From positions 992,001-1,056,000 of the forward strand of contig NZ_RAPE01000001.1 in the NCBI RefSeq assembly GCF_003651245.1: 64,000 nt of DNA, read 5' to 3'. The position numbers were made by a program, and so were the translations under genes. The notes beneath the pieces are model-generated. The model was not told where the DNA came from and did not search any database. It worked only from the letters and a program-made list of their open reading frames with translations. Positions 17,876 to 26,444 of the stretch are shown in pieces (position 1 is the first letter of the stretch; the number at the start of each line of letters is the position of its first letter). The DNA comes from Roseovarius spongiae. GTDB lineage: Bacteria > Pseudomonadota > Alphaproteobacteria > Rhodobacterales > Rhodobacteraceae.

Positions 17876-18610
17876 ATGCGTAAATTTCTCTGCACCGCCG
17901 CGCTTGTCGGGCTGGCGGCCTGTGGCGCTTCCGTCCCCGAAAGCGGGCCGGATATGGGGTCCGGCGTGGGCTTTGGCGACTACGACGAATACCAGGCGCG
18001 CCGCGAGGCGCAGCTTGCCGGGAACCGCCTGCCGGCGGCCAACGCGGTGAGCGCCGAATCGCCTGGGGGCGGCTCCGAGAGCGAGCAGATCGCCGCCCAG
18101 ACGCGCCGCGCCCTCGGGCGCGGGGATGACGACCAGGTCGAGGAACGCGCCGCCAATTCCGGCGAGCGCGTCGTGCAGGCCAGCCCGGACAATCCGCCGC
18201 CTGCCGTGGTCAACGCCGTTGGCATCTCGAACGAGAACGACTTCGGCGCCGTGGGCGAGCAGCGCACGATCGAAGACGACGCCGAGCGGATCGCGGCGAA
18301 CCGGCAGCAATACGAGGTCGCCTCGGTCCGGGCGCTGCCGCCGCGCTCGGGCGGGCAGGGGCCCAATATCGTGGCCTATGCGCTCGCGACCAAGCACCAG
18401 GTGGGCACGCAGGTCTATCGCCGGATCGGCATCAACAAGGAGGCGAAGTTCGCGCGCAACTGCGCGAAATACCCGTCGCCCGACATGGCGCAGATCGATT
18501 TCCTCGACAAGGGCGGGCCGGAGCGCGACAAGCTCGGGCTCGATCCCGATGGCGACGGTTTCGCCTGCGGCTGGGACCCGCGCCCGTTCCGCAAGGCGTC
18601 GCGCGGCTGA
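17876..18610 (+). CDS. Lipoprotein with C-terminal excalibur-like calcium motif
   Basis: A 244-residue protein with a short lipoprotein signal ending VGLAAC (Cys16 acylated). A long low-complexity, acidic middle part follows. The compact C-terminal region has paired cysteines (NCAKYP and FACGWDP) and the loop DPDGDGFACGWD, which resembles the excalibur calcium-binding motif DxDxDGxxC. I know of similar conserved lipoproteins in Rhodobacterales but no function. It lies 33 bases after gatA and could be read through from it. Confidence 0.7.
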   Translation: MRKFLCTAALVGLAACGASVPESGPDMGSGVGFGDYDEYQARREAQLAGNRLPAANAVSAESPGGGSESEQIAAQTRRALGRGDDDQVEERAANSGERVVQASPDNPPPAVVNAVGISNENDFGAVGEQRTIEDDAERIAANRQQYEVASVRALPPRSGGQGPNIVAYALATKHQVGTQVYRRIGINKEAKFARNCAKYPSPDMAQIDFLDKGGPERDKLGLDPDGDGFACGWDPRPFRKASRG

Positions 18611-18687
18611 GCGGGGCTGCCCTGTCAGGCATCGTCGAACATCCCTCCCCCAACCGGGGCGCGCGCCGGGGCGGGGCGCTGCCCGAC

Positions 18688-19407
18688 ATGCTGGTGCTGC
18701 ATTTCACCAACATGGCGACTGCCGAGGCCGCGATCGAGCGGCTTTGCGATCCGCGCGCGGCGGTGTCCGCCCATTACGTGATTGCCGAGGACGGACGCGC
18801 CTGGCGCCTCGTTCCCGAGGAAATGCGCGCCTGGCATGCGGGTCTGGGTTGCTGGGGCGCGGTCGATGAGGTCAATTCGCGCTCGATCGGGATCGAGTTG
18901 GCGAACCGCGGAGATCATCCCTTTCCCGAACCGCAGATGCGCGCGCTCGAACGGCTGATGCGCGGCGTCATGGAGCGCTGGTCGATCCCCCCCGAGCGGG
19001 TCATCGGGCATTCCGACATGGCGCCCGACCGCAAGGACGATCCGGGGCCGCATTTCGATTGGCGCCGGCTGGCGCGCGGGGGACTGGCGGTCTGGCCAAT
19101 GCCGGGGGCGCAGGCCCCGTTGAGCGCGTTTCGCGCGCTGGCCGGGCAGGTGGGCTACGGCGCCGGGTTCAGCGACGAGGAGGTGCTGCGGGCGCTGCGC
19201 CTGCGCTTCCGTCCCTGGGGGCGCGGGCCGCTCGATGCGCAGGACATGGCGGTGCTCGCTGATATCGCTGCGCGGTTTCCTGTTGCGCGCGCGGCGGGGG
19301 GGGGCTTAACTGATATTCGCGCGGAGGGCCGGATGATCGCCTGCGAACTGCTGACGCAGTTCGCACGGAGGAAAGTCCGGACTCCACAAGGCAACGGTGC
19401 CGGGTAA
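18688..19407 (+). CDS. AmpD-like N-acetylmuramoyl-L-alanine amidase, running into rnpB
   Basis: Zinc amidase of the Amidase_2 family that cuts the lactyl-amide bond in muropeptides. Zn ligands are visible: the His in LVLHFT, the His in VIGHSDMAP and the Asp in DPGPHFDW. Homology (EHPSPNRGARRGG) extends about 20 codons upstream of the ATG at 18688, but no ATG, GTG or TTG is available there; a CTG at 18622 is possible. The frame ends at 19407, about 85 bases inside rnpB. A run of nine G (19296-19304) precedes the extra tail. With eight G the frame would stop at 19307-19309, just before rnpB, giving a normal-looking C-terminus. The last 33 residues are therefore doubtful. Confidence 0.8.
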   Translation: MLVLHFTNMATAEAAIERLCDPRAAVSAHYVIAEDGRAWRLVPEEMRAWHAGLGCWGAVDEVNSRSIGIELANRGDHPFPEPQMRALERLMRGVMERWSIPPERVIGHSDMAPDRKDDPGPHFDWRRLARGGLAVWPMPGAQAPLSAFRALAGQVGYGAGFSDEEVLRALRLRFRPWGRGPLDAQDMAVLADIAARFPVARAAGGGLTDIRAEGRMIACELLTQFARRKVRTPQGNGAG

Positions 19408-19728
19408 CGCCCGGCCGGGGCAACCCGAGGGAAAGCGCCACAGAAAACAGACCGTCCTGCATCTTGCCAAGGCAAGACGCATGGATAAGGGTGAAACGGT
19501 GGGGTAAGAGCCCACCGCGGGACGGGCAACCGGACCGGCACGGCAAGCCCCACCGGGAGCAATGCCAAATAGGGACCGCGCGCGGGGGCGACCCCGCAGG
19601 CGCGTCTTGGCCCGGCGGTCCGGGTTGGCAGCTAGAGGGGTATCGGTAACGATGTCCCAAGATGAATGATCATCCAGGGGAATGCCTGCATTCCCCGGAC
19701 AGAATCCGGCTTACAGGCCCTCCGCGCA
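19322..19728 (+). ncRNA. rnpB: RNase P RNA, bacterial class A (alphaproteobacterial type)
   Basis: Catalytic RNA that trims the 5' leader of tRNA precursors. The 5' strand GGAGGGCC (19323-19330) pairs with GGCCCTCC (19716-19723) to form the terminal helix. The universal GGAGGAAAGTCCGGACTCC lies at 19367-19385, the CR-IV/V region (AGGGTGAAACGGTG) at about 19489-19502, and the 3' AGAATCCGGCTTA at 19701-19713. The length of about 400 bases is normal. Exact ends are estimated from the outer helix. Confidence 0.95.
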
Positions 19729-19861
19729 TATCTGACGGATCCGAGAAAATCCTGCGAGTTTTCCGGCGCGCTGCCGCAAGCGCGCGACAGGGCGGCGAGG
19801 TCGCGCAATGGGTATTTCCGCCAGGAAAGCGTCACGAAGAGCGCGAGCGGCACAAACGTGG

Positions 19862-19889
19862 TTGACTCGGGCGCGCGGGTGGATACAAG
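19862..19889 (+). promoter_or_regulatory. Candidate sigma-70 promoter for rpmG
   Basis: TTGACT (19862-19867) and TACAAG (19884-19889) are separated by 16 bases and lie 53 bases upstream of the rpmG ATG. Five of six and four of six bases match the consensus boxes. The spacing is slightly short. Confidence 0.5.
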
Positions 19890-19941
19890 GCGCATCATAC
19901 CGATTTCACGGGGGTCTACCCCCCGGTGCAGGAGAAGAGCA

Positions 19942-20109
19942 ATGGCGAAGCCGACCACCATCAAGATCCGCCTCAACTCGACGGCGGGCACGGGTCATTT
20001 CTACGTGACCAAGAAGAACGCGCGCACCATGACCGAGAAGATGAGCATTCGCAAATACGACCCGGTCGCGCGCAAGCATGTCGAATACAAGGAAGGCAAG
20101 ATCAAGTAG
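19942..20109 (+). CDS. rpmG: Large ribosomal subunit protein bL33
   Basis: Full 55-residue ribosomal protein L33 that starts [16 protein letters not shown] and contains [15 protein letters not shown]. It is the cysteine-free form, so it does not bind zinc. AGGAGA lies 7 bases before the ATG. A strong intrinsic terminator follows at 20137. Confidence 0.97.
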   Translation: MAKPTTIKIRLNSTAGTGHFYVTKKNARTMTEKMSIRKYDPVARKHVEYKEGKIK

Positions 20110-20136
20110 GATCGCGCCGCACCGTCAGGATCGATG

Positions 20137-20166
20137 AGCCGCGTCCCGCCCGGGACGCGGCTTTTT
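20137..20166 (+). terminator. Intrinsic terminator of rpmG
   Basis: GCCGCGTCCC (20138-20147) pairs perfectly with GGGACGCGGC (20152-20161) around a 4-base loop and is followed by TTTTT. It lies 28 bases after the rpmG stop. Confidence 0.9.
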
Positions 20167-20191
20167 CATTGGTCACTGGCATGGTCACGAG

Positions 20192-20226
20192 CAAAAAGAG
20201 GGCCGGTCGTTTCCGACCGGCCCTTC
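20192..20226 (-). terminator. Intrinsic terminator of the BI-1/YccA gene
   Basis: GGGCCGGTCG (20200-20209) and CGACCGGCCC (20214-20223) form a 10-pair stem with a 4-base loop. On the minus strand the stem is followed by CTCTTTTTGC, which gives the U-run. It lies 23 bases beyond the stop of the minus-strand gene at 20249 and faces the rpmG terminator. Confidence 0.85.
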
Positions 20227-20248
20227 CTGTGTCGTCATGTTCGGTGGA

Positions 20249-20968
20249 TCACTCGCGCCCGCCGAAGAGTTGCAGCAGGAACATGAACATGTTGATGAAG
20301 TTCAGATAGAGGCTCAGCGCGCCCATGATCGCGGCCTTGCCGAGCCATTCTCTGTCGCCGTGCTGGGCGTGGGCGATATACTCGTTCTTTATGCGCTGGG
20401 TGTCATAGGCCGTCAGGCCGGCGAAGATCAGCACACCGAGGATCGAGATCGCGAACATGATTGCCGGCGATTTCAGGAAGATGTTGACGATCATCGCCAC
20501 GATGATGCCGATCAGCCCCATGATGAGGAAGCTGCCCCAGCCCGAGATATCCTTCTTGGTGGTGTAACCCCAGAGCGACAGCCCCGCGAAGGAGATCGAC
20601 GTGATGAGGAAGATCTGCGCGATCGACATGTCGGTGAAGACCACGAAGATATAGGCGATCGATATGCCCATCACTGTCGAGAACGCGTAGAAGAAGAGCT
20701 GGGCGCCGGCCGCCGACAGCTTGTTGATCATGGCGCCGAAGGCGAAGACCATGATAAGCGGCGCGAACATGACGATCCAGCGAGTGATGCCGGTGAACAG
20801 CGTCTCCATCATCATCGCGTTGTTGCCGATGGCCCAGGCCGCGAGGAAGGTGATGAACAGCCCCACGGACATGGTGCCGTAGACCTTGTTCATATGGGCG
20901 CGAAGGCCCGCGTCGATTTGCGCCGTGCGGGCGCCTGCCGCCCTCCGGATCGTGTCGAATTCAGCCAT
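20249..20968 (-). CDS. Bax inhibitor-1/YccA family membrane protein
   Basis: A 239-residue protein with seven hydrophobic segments after a soluble N-terminus. The late GLTAYDTQRIKN and the C-terminal ALSLYLNFINMFMFLLQLFG are the family pattern. Members are pH-sensitive calcium leak channels or FtsH modulators; which applies here is unknown. The ATG at 20968 has CGGAGG upstream. Frames reaching 21253 use non-ATG codons and non-coding sequence. Confidence 0.92.
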   Translation of the reverse strand: MAEFDTIRRAAGARTAQIDAGLRAHMNKVYGTMSVGLFITFLAAWAIGNNAMMMETLFTGITRWIVMFAPLIMVFAFGAMINKLSAAGAQLFFYAFSTVMGISIAYIFVVFTDMSIAQIFLITSISFAGLSLWGYTTKKDISGWGSFLIMGLIGIIVAMIVNIFLKSPAIMFAISILGVLIFAGLTAYDTQRIKNEYIAHAQHGDREWLGKAAIMGALSLYLNFINMFMFLLQLFGGRE

Positions 20969-21126
20969 CAAAGCCTCCGAGTTGCCAAAAGTGCCGCTCC
21001 GCGTGGGAGCTTCTGGAACAATATCGGATGCAACCGGCTGTAATTCAAGTGGGCAAAACAGGGATTTGCGCAGGATTCGCGCATTCTGGGCGCGTCCCCG
21101 GGCGCATTCGCGAGGCGGAGCCGGCG

Positions 21127-22089
21127 TCAATCCATGGTCACGACCACCTTGCCGGTGGATTTGCGCGCGCGCAGAACCTCGAACGCCTCCGCCGCCTGGT
21201 CGAGCGGAAAGCGATGGCTGACATGCGGCGCGATTCGCCCGGCGCGATACCACTCCAGCAGCCTGGCGAGCGAACCGGTGACGACCTCGGGGCGGAATGA
21301 CAGGTAGCCGCCCCAGTAGAGACCGATCACAGAAATGTTCTTGACCAGCAGGTGGTTGGCGGGAATCTGCGGAACCTCGCCGCTGGCGTAGCCGATGGTG
21401 AGCATGCGCGCGTCCGGGCGGCAGGCGCGCAGCGCGGCGGTGAACTGCGCGCCGCCGACGGGGTCATAGACGACATCGACGCCCCCCAGGGCCTTGCATT
21501 CGGCCCGAATATCGCCCGAGTCGCTATCGATCAGATGATCGGCCCCGGCGGCGCGCGCGACGTCGAGCCTGGCCTCGCCGCGCGCGCAGGCGATGACGCG
21601 GGCGCCCATCACCTTGCCGATCTCGACCGCGGTCAGGCCGACGCCGCCCGCCGCGCCCAGCACCAGCAGCGTTTCGCCCTCCTTCAGCCGCGCCTTGTAA
21701 TCGAGCGCGACGTGGCTCGTCCCGTAGGCGATCTGGAACGCGGCGGCGTCGGTGAAATCCATACTCTCGGGCAGCGGGACGGCGCGCGCGGCGTCGAAAC
21801 AGCCAAACTCGGCCAGCCCGCCCGCGCCGCCGAAGACCGCGACGCGCGCGCCGATGGCCGGGCCTTCGGTTCCGGGGCCGAGGGCGTCGACCACGCCCGC
21901 CACCTCCATGCCCATCGTGAAGGGCGGGGCGGGCGTGTCCTGGTAGGCGCCCTTCATCATCAGCAGATCGGCGAAGTTGAGACCGCAGGCGCGGATGCGC
22001 AGCCTGACCTCGCCCGGTCCCGGCTCGGGCCTGGGAATGTCGGCGGGCGCCGGGGCATGGTCGAAATCACTCAGGCGAAAGGCGCGCAT
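21127..22089 (-). CDS. NADPH:quinone oxidoreductase, zinc-independent MDR family
   Basis: A 320-residue medium-chain reductase. The N-terminal GroES-like domain has CGLNFADLLMMKG (about 34-46). A Rossmann domain follows with the nucleotide motif GAAGGVG (about 148-154) and the segment VVYDPVGG. It lacks the Cys/His zinc ligands, as expected for the QOR (zeta-crystallin) branch. The ATG at 22089 begins the natural MRAFRLSDF N-terminus. Quinone specificity is inferred from family only. Confidence 0.88.
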   Translation of the reverse strand: MRAFRLSDFDHAPAPADIPRPEPGPGEVRLRIRACGLNFADLLMMKGAYQDTPAPPFTMGMEVAGVVDALGPGTEGPAIGARVAVFGGAGGLAEFGCFDAARAVPLPESMDFTDAAAFQIAYGTSHVALDYKARLKEGETLLVLGAAGGVGLTAVEIGKVMGARVIACARGEARLDVARAAGADHLIDSDSGDIRAECKALGGVDVVYDPVGGAQFTAALRACRPDARMLTIGYASGEVPQIPANHLLVKNISVIGLYWGGYLSFRPEVVTGSLARLLEWYRAGRIAPHVSHRFPLDQAAEAFEVLRARKSTGKVVVTMD

Positions 22090-22230
22090 GCGCGGGGCTC
22101 CGGCAGTTCTGCGAAAAATCTGCACGCAGGAGTAGGGTTTACGCCATGCCCTGTCAAACGGCCGACGGGGAGTCATGCGCGCCATGATTGATCGGTGGAT
22201 TACCAATTAACGCTTGGCTTGCGATATTTC

Positions 22231-22258
22231 TTGAAAATTACGATTTCGCTGCTAACAT
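22231..22258 (+). promoter_or_regulatory. Candidate promoter of the XRE-type regulator
   Basis: TTGAAA (22231-22236) and TAACAT (22253-22258) with 16 bases between them lie in an AT-rich stretch. They would give a leader of about 100 bases before the regulator ATG at 22364. The rest of this 274-base divergent gap (22090-22363) shows nothing else I can name. Confidence 0.4.
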
Positions 22259-22363
22259 CGCGCCACCACATGCGGATTGTGCGGTGATTTTAGAACATTT
22301 ATTGGTTAGCCTGTCGTCCGTTGTGGACCGCACAAGACAGGACGCAGTGAGAAGGACATCGCA

Positions 22364-22735
22364 ATGCCTCATCCCGTAGATGTACATGTCGGCAAACGCA
22401 TTCGCCATCGTCGCTGGCTCGTCGGCATGACCCAGCAGCAGCTGGCGGAAAGCGTCGGGATCAAGTTCCAGCAAATCCAGAAATATGAAACCGGCGCAAA
22501 CCGGGTCAGCGCATCGCGGCTGTGGGACATCGCGGCGTCGATGGACGTGGATGTCAGTTTCTTCTTCGAGGGGCTGGAGCCGCAGGAAACGCAGGCTCAA
22601 CCGCCCGCGGATCGCCCGTCCGATCTTCTCGGGGACAAGGAGGCGCTCGATCTCGTGCGCTCCTATTACGCGATCCCTGAGAACCAGCGCCGGCGCCTGT
22701 TCGACCTGGCCCGCGTGCTGAGCGACGTCGCTTGA
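22364..22735 (+). CDS. XRE-family helix-turn-helix regulator
   Basis: A 123-residue cytoplasmic DNA-binding protein. The Cro/C1-type HTH spans about residues 10-65 (GKRIRHRRWLVGMTQQQLAESVG, then IKFQQIQKYETG). A linker and a short helical C-terminal part (YYAIPENQRRRLFDLARVL) follow. This compact form with an HTH near the N-terminus is common in Rhodobacterales, where several paralogues usually occur. Its targets are unknown. The ATG at 22364 is preceded by GAAGGA. It is followed by hisN after 55 bases. Confidence 0.85.
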   Translation: MPHPVDVHVGKRIRHRRWLVGMTQQQLAESVGIKFQQIQKYETGANRVSASRLWDIAASMDVDVSFFFEGLEPQETQAQPPADRPSDLLGDKEALDLVRSYYAIPENQRRRLFDLARVLSDVA

Positions 22736-22790
22736 GCTGAGCGCGCGTTCGGGGTAGCCCTTGCCGCGCCATTGGGTGCGGGGGCGGTTC

Positions 22791-23579
22791 ATGTTTCACG
22801 ATGATATTATCGACGTCGCGCATGCGCTGGCGGACGCCGCCCGCGTCGCAGTGCTGCCGCATTTTCGCAGCGCGGAGCTTGGCGCGGAGAACAAGCTGAC
22901 AGAAGGCTGGGACCCAGTCACCGTCGCCGACCGCGAGGCGGAGGCGGCGATGCGCGCCATTCTGCGCAAGCGCCGCCCGGACGATGGCGTTTTCGGCGAG
23001 GAGTTCGGCCTGCAGGAGGGGCGGAGCGGGCTGACCTGGGTGCTCGACCCGATCGACGGCACGCGCGCCTTTCTGTCCGGCGCGCCGACATGGGGCGTTC
23101 TGATCGCGGTATCGGACGCGAATGGGCCGATTTACGGCCTGATCGATCAGCCCTATATCGGCGAGCGGTTCGAGGGCGGCATGGGCCGCGCGACGCTGAG
23201 CGGGCCGCACGGGGCGCGCGCGCTCGGGGTGCGGGGCGACCGGCCGCTGGCCGAGGCGACGCTGATGACCACCTTCCCCGAGGTCGGCAGCCCGGCCGAA
23301 GCCGCCGTTTTCGCCGCAGTCGGCCGGCAGGCGCGGCTGACGCGCTATGGCCTTGATTGCTACGCCTATGCGCTGTTGGCGGCGGGGCAGATCGACCTCG
23401 TGATCGAGGCCGGGCTGAACGCCTATGACATCCAGGCGCCGATCGCGGTGATCGAGGCCGCGGGCGGGATCGTGACCGACTGGCGGGGCGGCCCGGCGCA
23501 TGAAGGCGGGCGCGTCATCGCAGCGGCGGGGGCGGAACAGCACGCGGCGGCGCTCGCGATATTGTCGGGCGTCGAGTGA
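22791..23579 (+). CDS. hisN: Inositol monophosphatase-family phosphatase, probable histidinol-phosphatase
   Basis: A 262-residue Mg-dependent phosphatase of the FIG fold with the metal-binding Glu pair in FGEEFG (Glu70, Glu71), DPIDGT (86-91) and a late NAYDIQAP (about 211-218). Proteins of this subgroup in alphaproteobacteria are usually annotated as HisN, acting in the penultimate step of histidine synthesis. Related members act on inositol phosphate or 3'-phosphoadenosine phosphate, so the substrate is an inference. The ATG at 22791 was chosen over a TTG 10 codons upstream. Confidence 0.8.
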   Translation: MFHDDIIDVAHALADAARVAVLPHFRSAELGAENKLTEGWDPVTVADREAEAAMRAILRKRRPDDGVFGEEFGLQEGRSGLTWVLDPIDGTRAFLSGAPTWGVLIAVSDANGPIYGLIDQPYIGERFEGGMGRATLSGPHGARALGVRGDRPLAEATLMTTFPEVGSPAEAAVFAAVGRQARLTRYGLDCYAYALLAAGQIDLVIEAGLNAYDIQAPIAVIEAAGGIVTDWRGGPAHEGGRVIAAAGAEQHAAALAILSGVE

Positions 23580-23603
23580 GACCGGCCTGACGCCCGCGCT
23601 GGA

Positions 23604-24905
23604 TCAGGCGGCGCCCGCATACCGTTCGCCGCCGACCCAGACGTCGCGCACCGCGCGGTCGTCGCCCATCATGATCGTCGGGAATAGGGCCTCCCAGATG
23701 TCGCCCGCCTGCGCGTGACGCTGGGCGATGGCCGGCGTCGAGGCGAGGTCGAGCACGACGAGGTCGGCCTCCATCCCCGGTGCGGCGTTGCCGATCCGAT
23801 CCCCGAGATGCAGCGTTGCGGCCGACCCGGCGGTCGCCTGCCAGATGAGCTGCGCGGGATGCAGCGCATTGCCGGTCAATTGCCCGATCTCGTAGGCCGC
23901 GGCCATCGTGCGCAGCATCGAAAAGCTCGACCCGCCGCCGGTGTCCGTGGCGAGCCCGACGCGCTGCCCCTCGGTCATGCGCGCGGCCATGTCGAACAGC
24001 CCCGAGCCGATGAAGGTGTTCGACGTCGGACAATGAACGAGCGCCGCGCCGGTTTCCCGCAGGCGGTCGCGTTCGCGCGGCTCGAGGTGAATCGCGTGGC
24101 CGTAGAGCGCGCGTTCGCCCAGCAGGCCGTGCGTCTCGTAAACGTCGAGATAGTCGCGCGCCTGCGGGTAGAGGCTGCGGACCCATGCGATTTCGTCGGG
24201 CTGTTCGCTCAGATGGGTCTGCATCAGGCAGTCGGGGTGCGCCGCCCAGAGCGCGCCGAGCGATTCGAGCTGTTCGGGCGTCGAGGTGGGGGCGAAACGC
24301 GGCGTGACGACATAACCGAGCCGCCCCTCGCCATGCCAGCGTCGCAGGAGCGCGAGGCTGTCGTCATGCGCCGATTGCGGCGTGTCGGTCAGCCCTTCGG
24401 GTGCGTTGCGGTCCATGCAGGTCTTGCCGCCAAGCGCGCGCAGGCCGCGGCGCCGGGCTTCGGTGAAATAGGCGTCGACGCTGGCGGGATGCACGGTGCA
24501 GTAGCTGCACATCGAGGTGGTGCCATGCGCCAGGGCGAGGTCGAAATACCGCGCCGCGATCCGTGCGGCGTAGGCGGGATCCTGCAGGCGCATCTCCTCG
24601 GGAAAGGTGTATGTGTTGAGCCAGTCGATCAGCCGCTTGCCCCAACTGGCGATGATGGCGGTCTGCGGATAATGGACATGCGCATCGATGAAGCCGGCCG
24701 TGATGAGCGCGCCGTCGCCATAGCGCACCAGCCTGGCCTGCGGCGCCTCGCGCCGCAACGTCGCGAGCGGGCCGACCGCCGCGATCAGACCGTCGCGCAG
24801 CAGCGCCGCCTCGTGCAGCGCCGCGGCATCTTCCGGCGCGCCCCCGTCCCACGGCGAGCGGGTAAAGGACAGCACCTGTCCGGCAAGGATCGTTTCTGTC
24901 GGCAT
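23604..24905 (-). CDS. guaD: Guanine deaminase
   Basis: Converts guanine to xanthine in purine catabolism. The 433-residue amidohydrolase has the zinc motif HVHYPQ (His76, His78), the guanine-specific block KTCMDRNAPEGL (about 152-163), a later HLSEQ and the metal Asp in ATDTGGG. The ATG at 24905 begins MPTETILAG, and the longer frame above it is not supported. It converges on hisN and diverges from mgtE. Confidence 0.92.
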   Translation of the reverse strand: MPTETILAGQVLSFTRSPWDGGAPEDAAALHEAALLRDGLIAAVGPLATLRREAPQARLVRYGDGALITAGFIDAHVHYPQTAIIASWGKRLIDWLNTYTFPEEMRLQDPAYAARIAARYFDLALAHGTTSMCSYCTVHPASVDAYFTEARRRGLRALGGKTCMDRNAPEGLTDTPQSAHDDSLALLRRWHGEGRLGYVVTPRFAPTSTPEQLESLGALWAAHPDCLMQTHLSEQPDEIAWVRSLYPQARDYLDVYETHGLLGERALYGHAIHLEPRERDRLRETGAALVHCPTSNTFIGSGLFDMAARMTEGQRVGLATDTGGGSSFSMLRTMAAAYEIGQLTGNALHPAQLIWQATAGSAATLHLGDRIGNAAPGMEADLVVLDLASTPAIAQRHAQAGDIWEALFPTIMMGDDRAVRDVWVGGERYAGAA

Positions 24906-25040
24906 CGGCCTGCTCCTGCGTGGCGCGCGGAGAATAGGGGTGTGGCGAGCGCGCGTAAATGCGTCTATTGTCATTGTTTCTCGCGCGGCGCTTCCTTAGG
25001 TCCTGCGGGGGCGAGAGAACCCGAGAACGGGGAGAGACGG

Positions 25041-26444
25041 ATGGACGACGACACCGATCGCACCGACGTGGCGGCGCCGGAGGCCGAGCGCGAAGAGGAA
25101 GACGCCTACGTGCTCAACCGGCAGGCGGTGGCGCGGATCATCCATGCCGTCGACATGGACGATCGCGCGCGGCTGACCGAGGAACTGGAGCCGCTGCACC
25201 CGGCCGACATCGCCGACCTGCTCGAGCAGTCAACGGCCTTCGATCGCCAGCGCATCATCGCGCTGTACGGCGACGAGTTCGACGGCGACATCCTCTCGGA
25301 GCTCGAGGATGGGATCCGCGAGGAGGTGATCGGCCTCCTGAACCCCGAGGTGCTGGCCGATGCGGTGCGCGAGCTCGAAAGCGACGATGTCGTCGACCTG
25401 GTCGAGGACCTCGAGGATCACCAGCAGGAGGCGATCCTCGAGGTGCTCGAGGACAGCGACCGCGTGGCGGTGCGCCAGTCGCTGACCTATCCCGAGTATT
25501 CCGCCGGCCGCCTGATGCAGCGCGAGGTGGTGATGGCGCCTGAGCATTGGAACGTGGGCGAGGCGATCGACTACCTGCGCAACCAGGATGAGCTTCCCGA
25601 CCAGTTCTACCACATCATCCTCGTCGATCCGCGCCTGCGACCGGTCGGCAATGTCACGCTGGGCAAGCTGATGGCATCGCGCCGCGAGGTGCTGCTGAAA
25701 TCGCTGGTCGAGGAGATATTCCACACCATCCCCGTCACCCAGGACGAGGGCGACGTGGCCTATGCGTTCAACCAGTATCACCTGATTTCCGCCCCCGTGG
25801 TGGACGAGAACGACCGCCTGATCGGGGTCATTACCATCGACGACGCGATGGCGGTGATGGACGAGGAACACGAGGAAGACCTGATGCGCCTGGCTGGGGT
25901 AGGCGAAAGCGGCATCAACGACCGCGTCTACGAGACCACCAAGGCGCGCTTTCCCTGGTTGGCGGTGAACCTCGTCACCGCGATCTTCGCGAGCCTCGTG
26001 ATCGCCCAGTTCGAGGCCACCATCGCGCAGTTTGTCGCGCTCGCCGTCTTGATGCCGATCGTGGCCTCGATGGGCGGCAACGCGGGCACCCAGAGCCTGA
26101 CCGTCTCGGTGCGCGCCATCGCGACGAAGGATTTGACCGGCAGCAACGTCTGGCGGGTGATCTGGCGCGAGGTGCTGGTCGGGCTCATCAACGGGCTGGT
26201 CTTCGCGCTGGTCATGGGCGTCATCGGCGTGCTGTGGTTCGGCGGGCCGCAACTGGGCTATGTGATCGCCGCGGCGATGGTCATCAACCTCGTGGTCGCG
26301 GGATTGGCTGGGACGGTGATCCCGGTGATGCTCGAACGGGTAGGCGTCGACCCGGCGCTCGCCTCGGGCGCCTTCGTGACCACCGTGACGGACGTGGTCG
26401 GCTTCTTCGCCTTTCTCGGGCTGGCCGCGCTGGTGCTGTTGTGA
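25041..26444 (+). CDS. mgtE: MgtE-type magnesium transporter
   Basis: A 467-residue Mg2+ channel of the inner membrane. The cytoplasmic MgtE_N superhelix (about 40-140, with repeated LHPADIADLLEQ-like helices) is followed by two CBS domains (about 145-270, including VVDENDRLIGVITIDDAM) and a five-helix membrane domain (about 290-467) with the pore segment PIVASMGGNAGTQS. The acidic N-domain and CBS pair sense internal Mg2+ and close the pore. The start has GGAGAGACGG upstream. The stop overlaps the next gene by 4 bases (GTGA). Confidence 0.95.
   Translation: MDDDTDRTDVAAPEAEREEEDAYVLNRQAVARIIHAVDMDDRARLTEELEPLHPADIADLLEQSTAFDRQRIIALYGDEFDGDILSELEDGIREEVIGLLNPEVLADAVRELESDDVVDLVEDLEDHQQEAILEVLEDSDRVAVRQSLTYPEYSAGRLMQREVVMAPEHWNVGEAIDYLRNQDELPDQFYHIILVDPRLRPVGNVTLGKLMASRREVLLKSLVEEIFHTIPVTQDEGDVAYAFNQYHLISAPVVDENDRLIGVITIDDAMAVMDEEHEEDLMRLAGVGESGINDRVYETTKARFPWLAVNLVTAIFASLVIAQFEATIAQFVALAVLMPIVASMGGNAGTQSLTVSVRAIATKDLTGSNVWRVIWREVLVGLINGLVFALVMGVIGVLWFGGPQLGYVIAAAMVINLVVAGLAGTVIPVMLERVGVDPALASGAFVTTVTDVVGFFAFLGLAALVLL

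Noticed and set aside
19741..19766. GAAAATCCTGCGAGTTTTC sequence between rnpB and rpmG, similar to the 5552 palindrome
   Set aside because: Only about five pairs can form and the centre does not match; similarity to the other site may be chance. A half-like AGTTTTCCGG also occurs near 43760.
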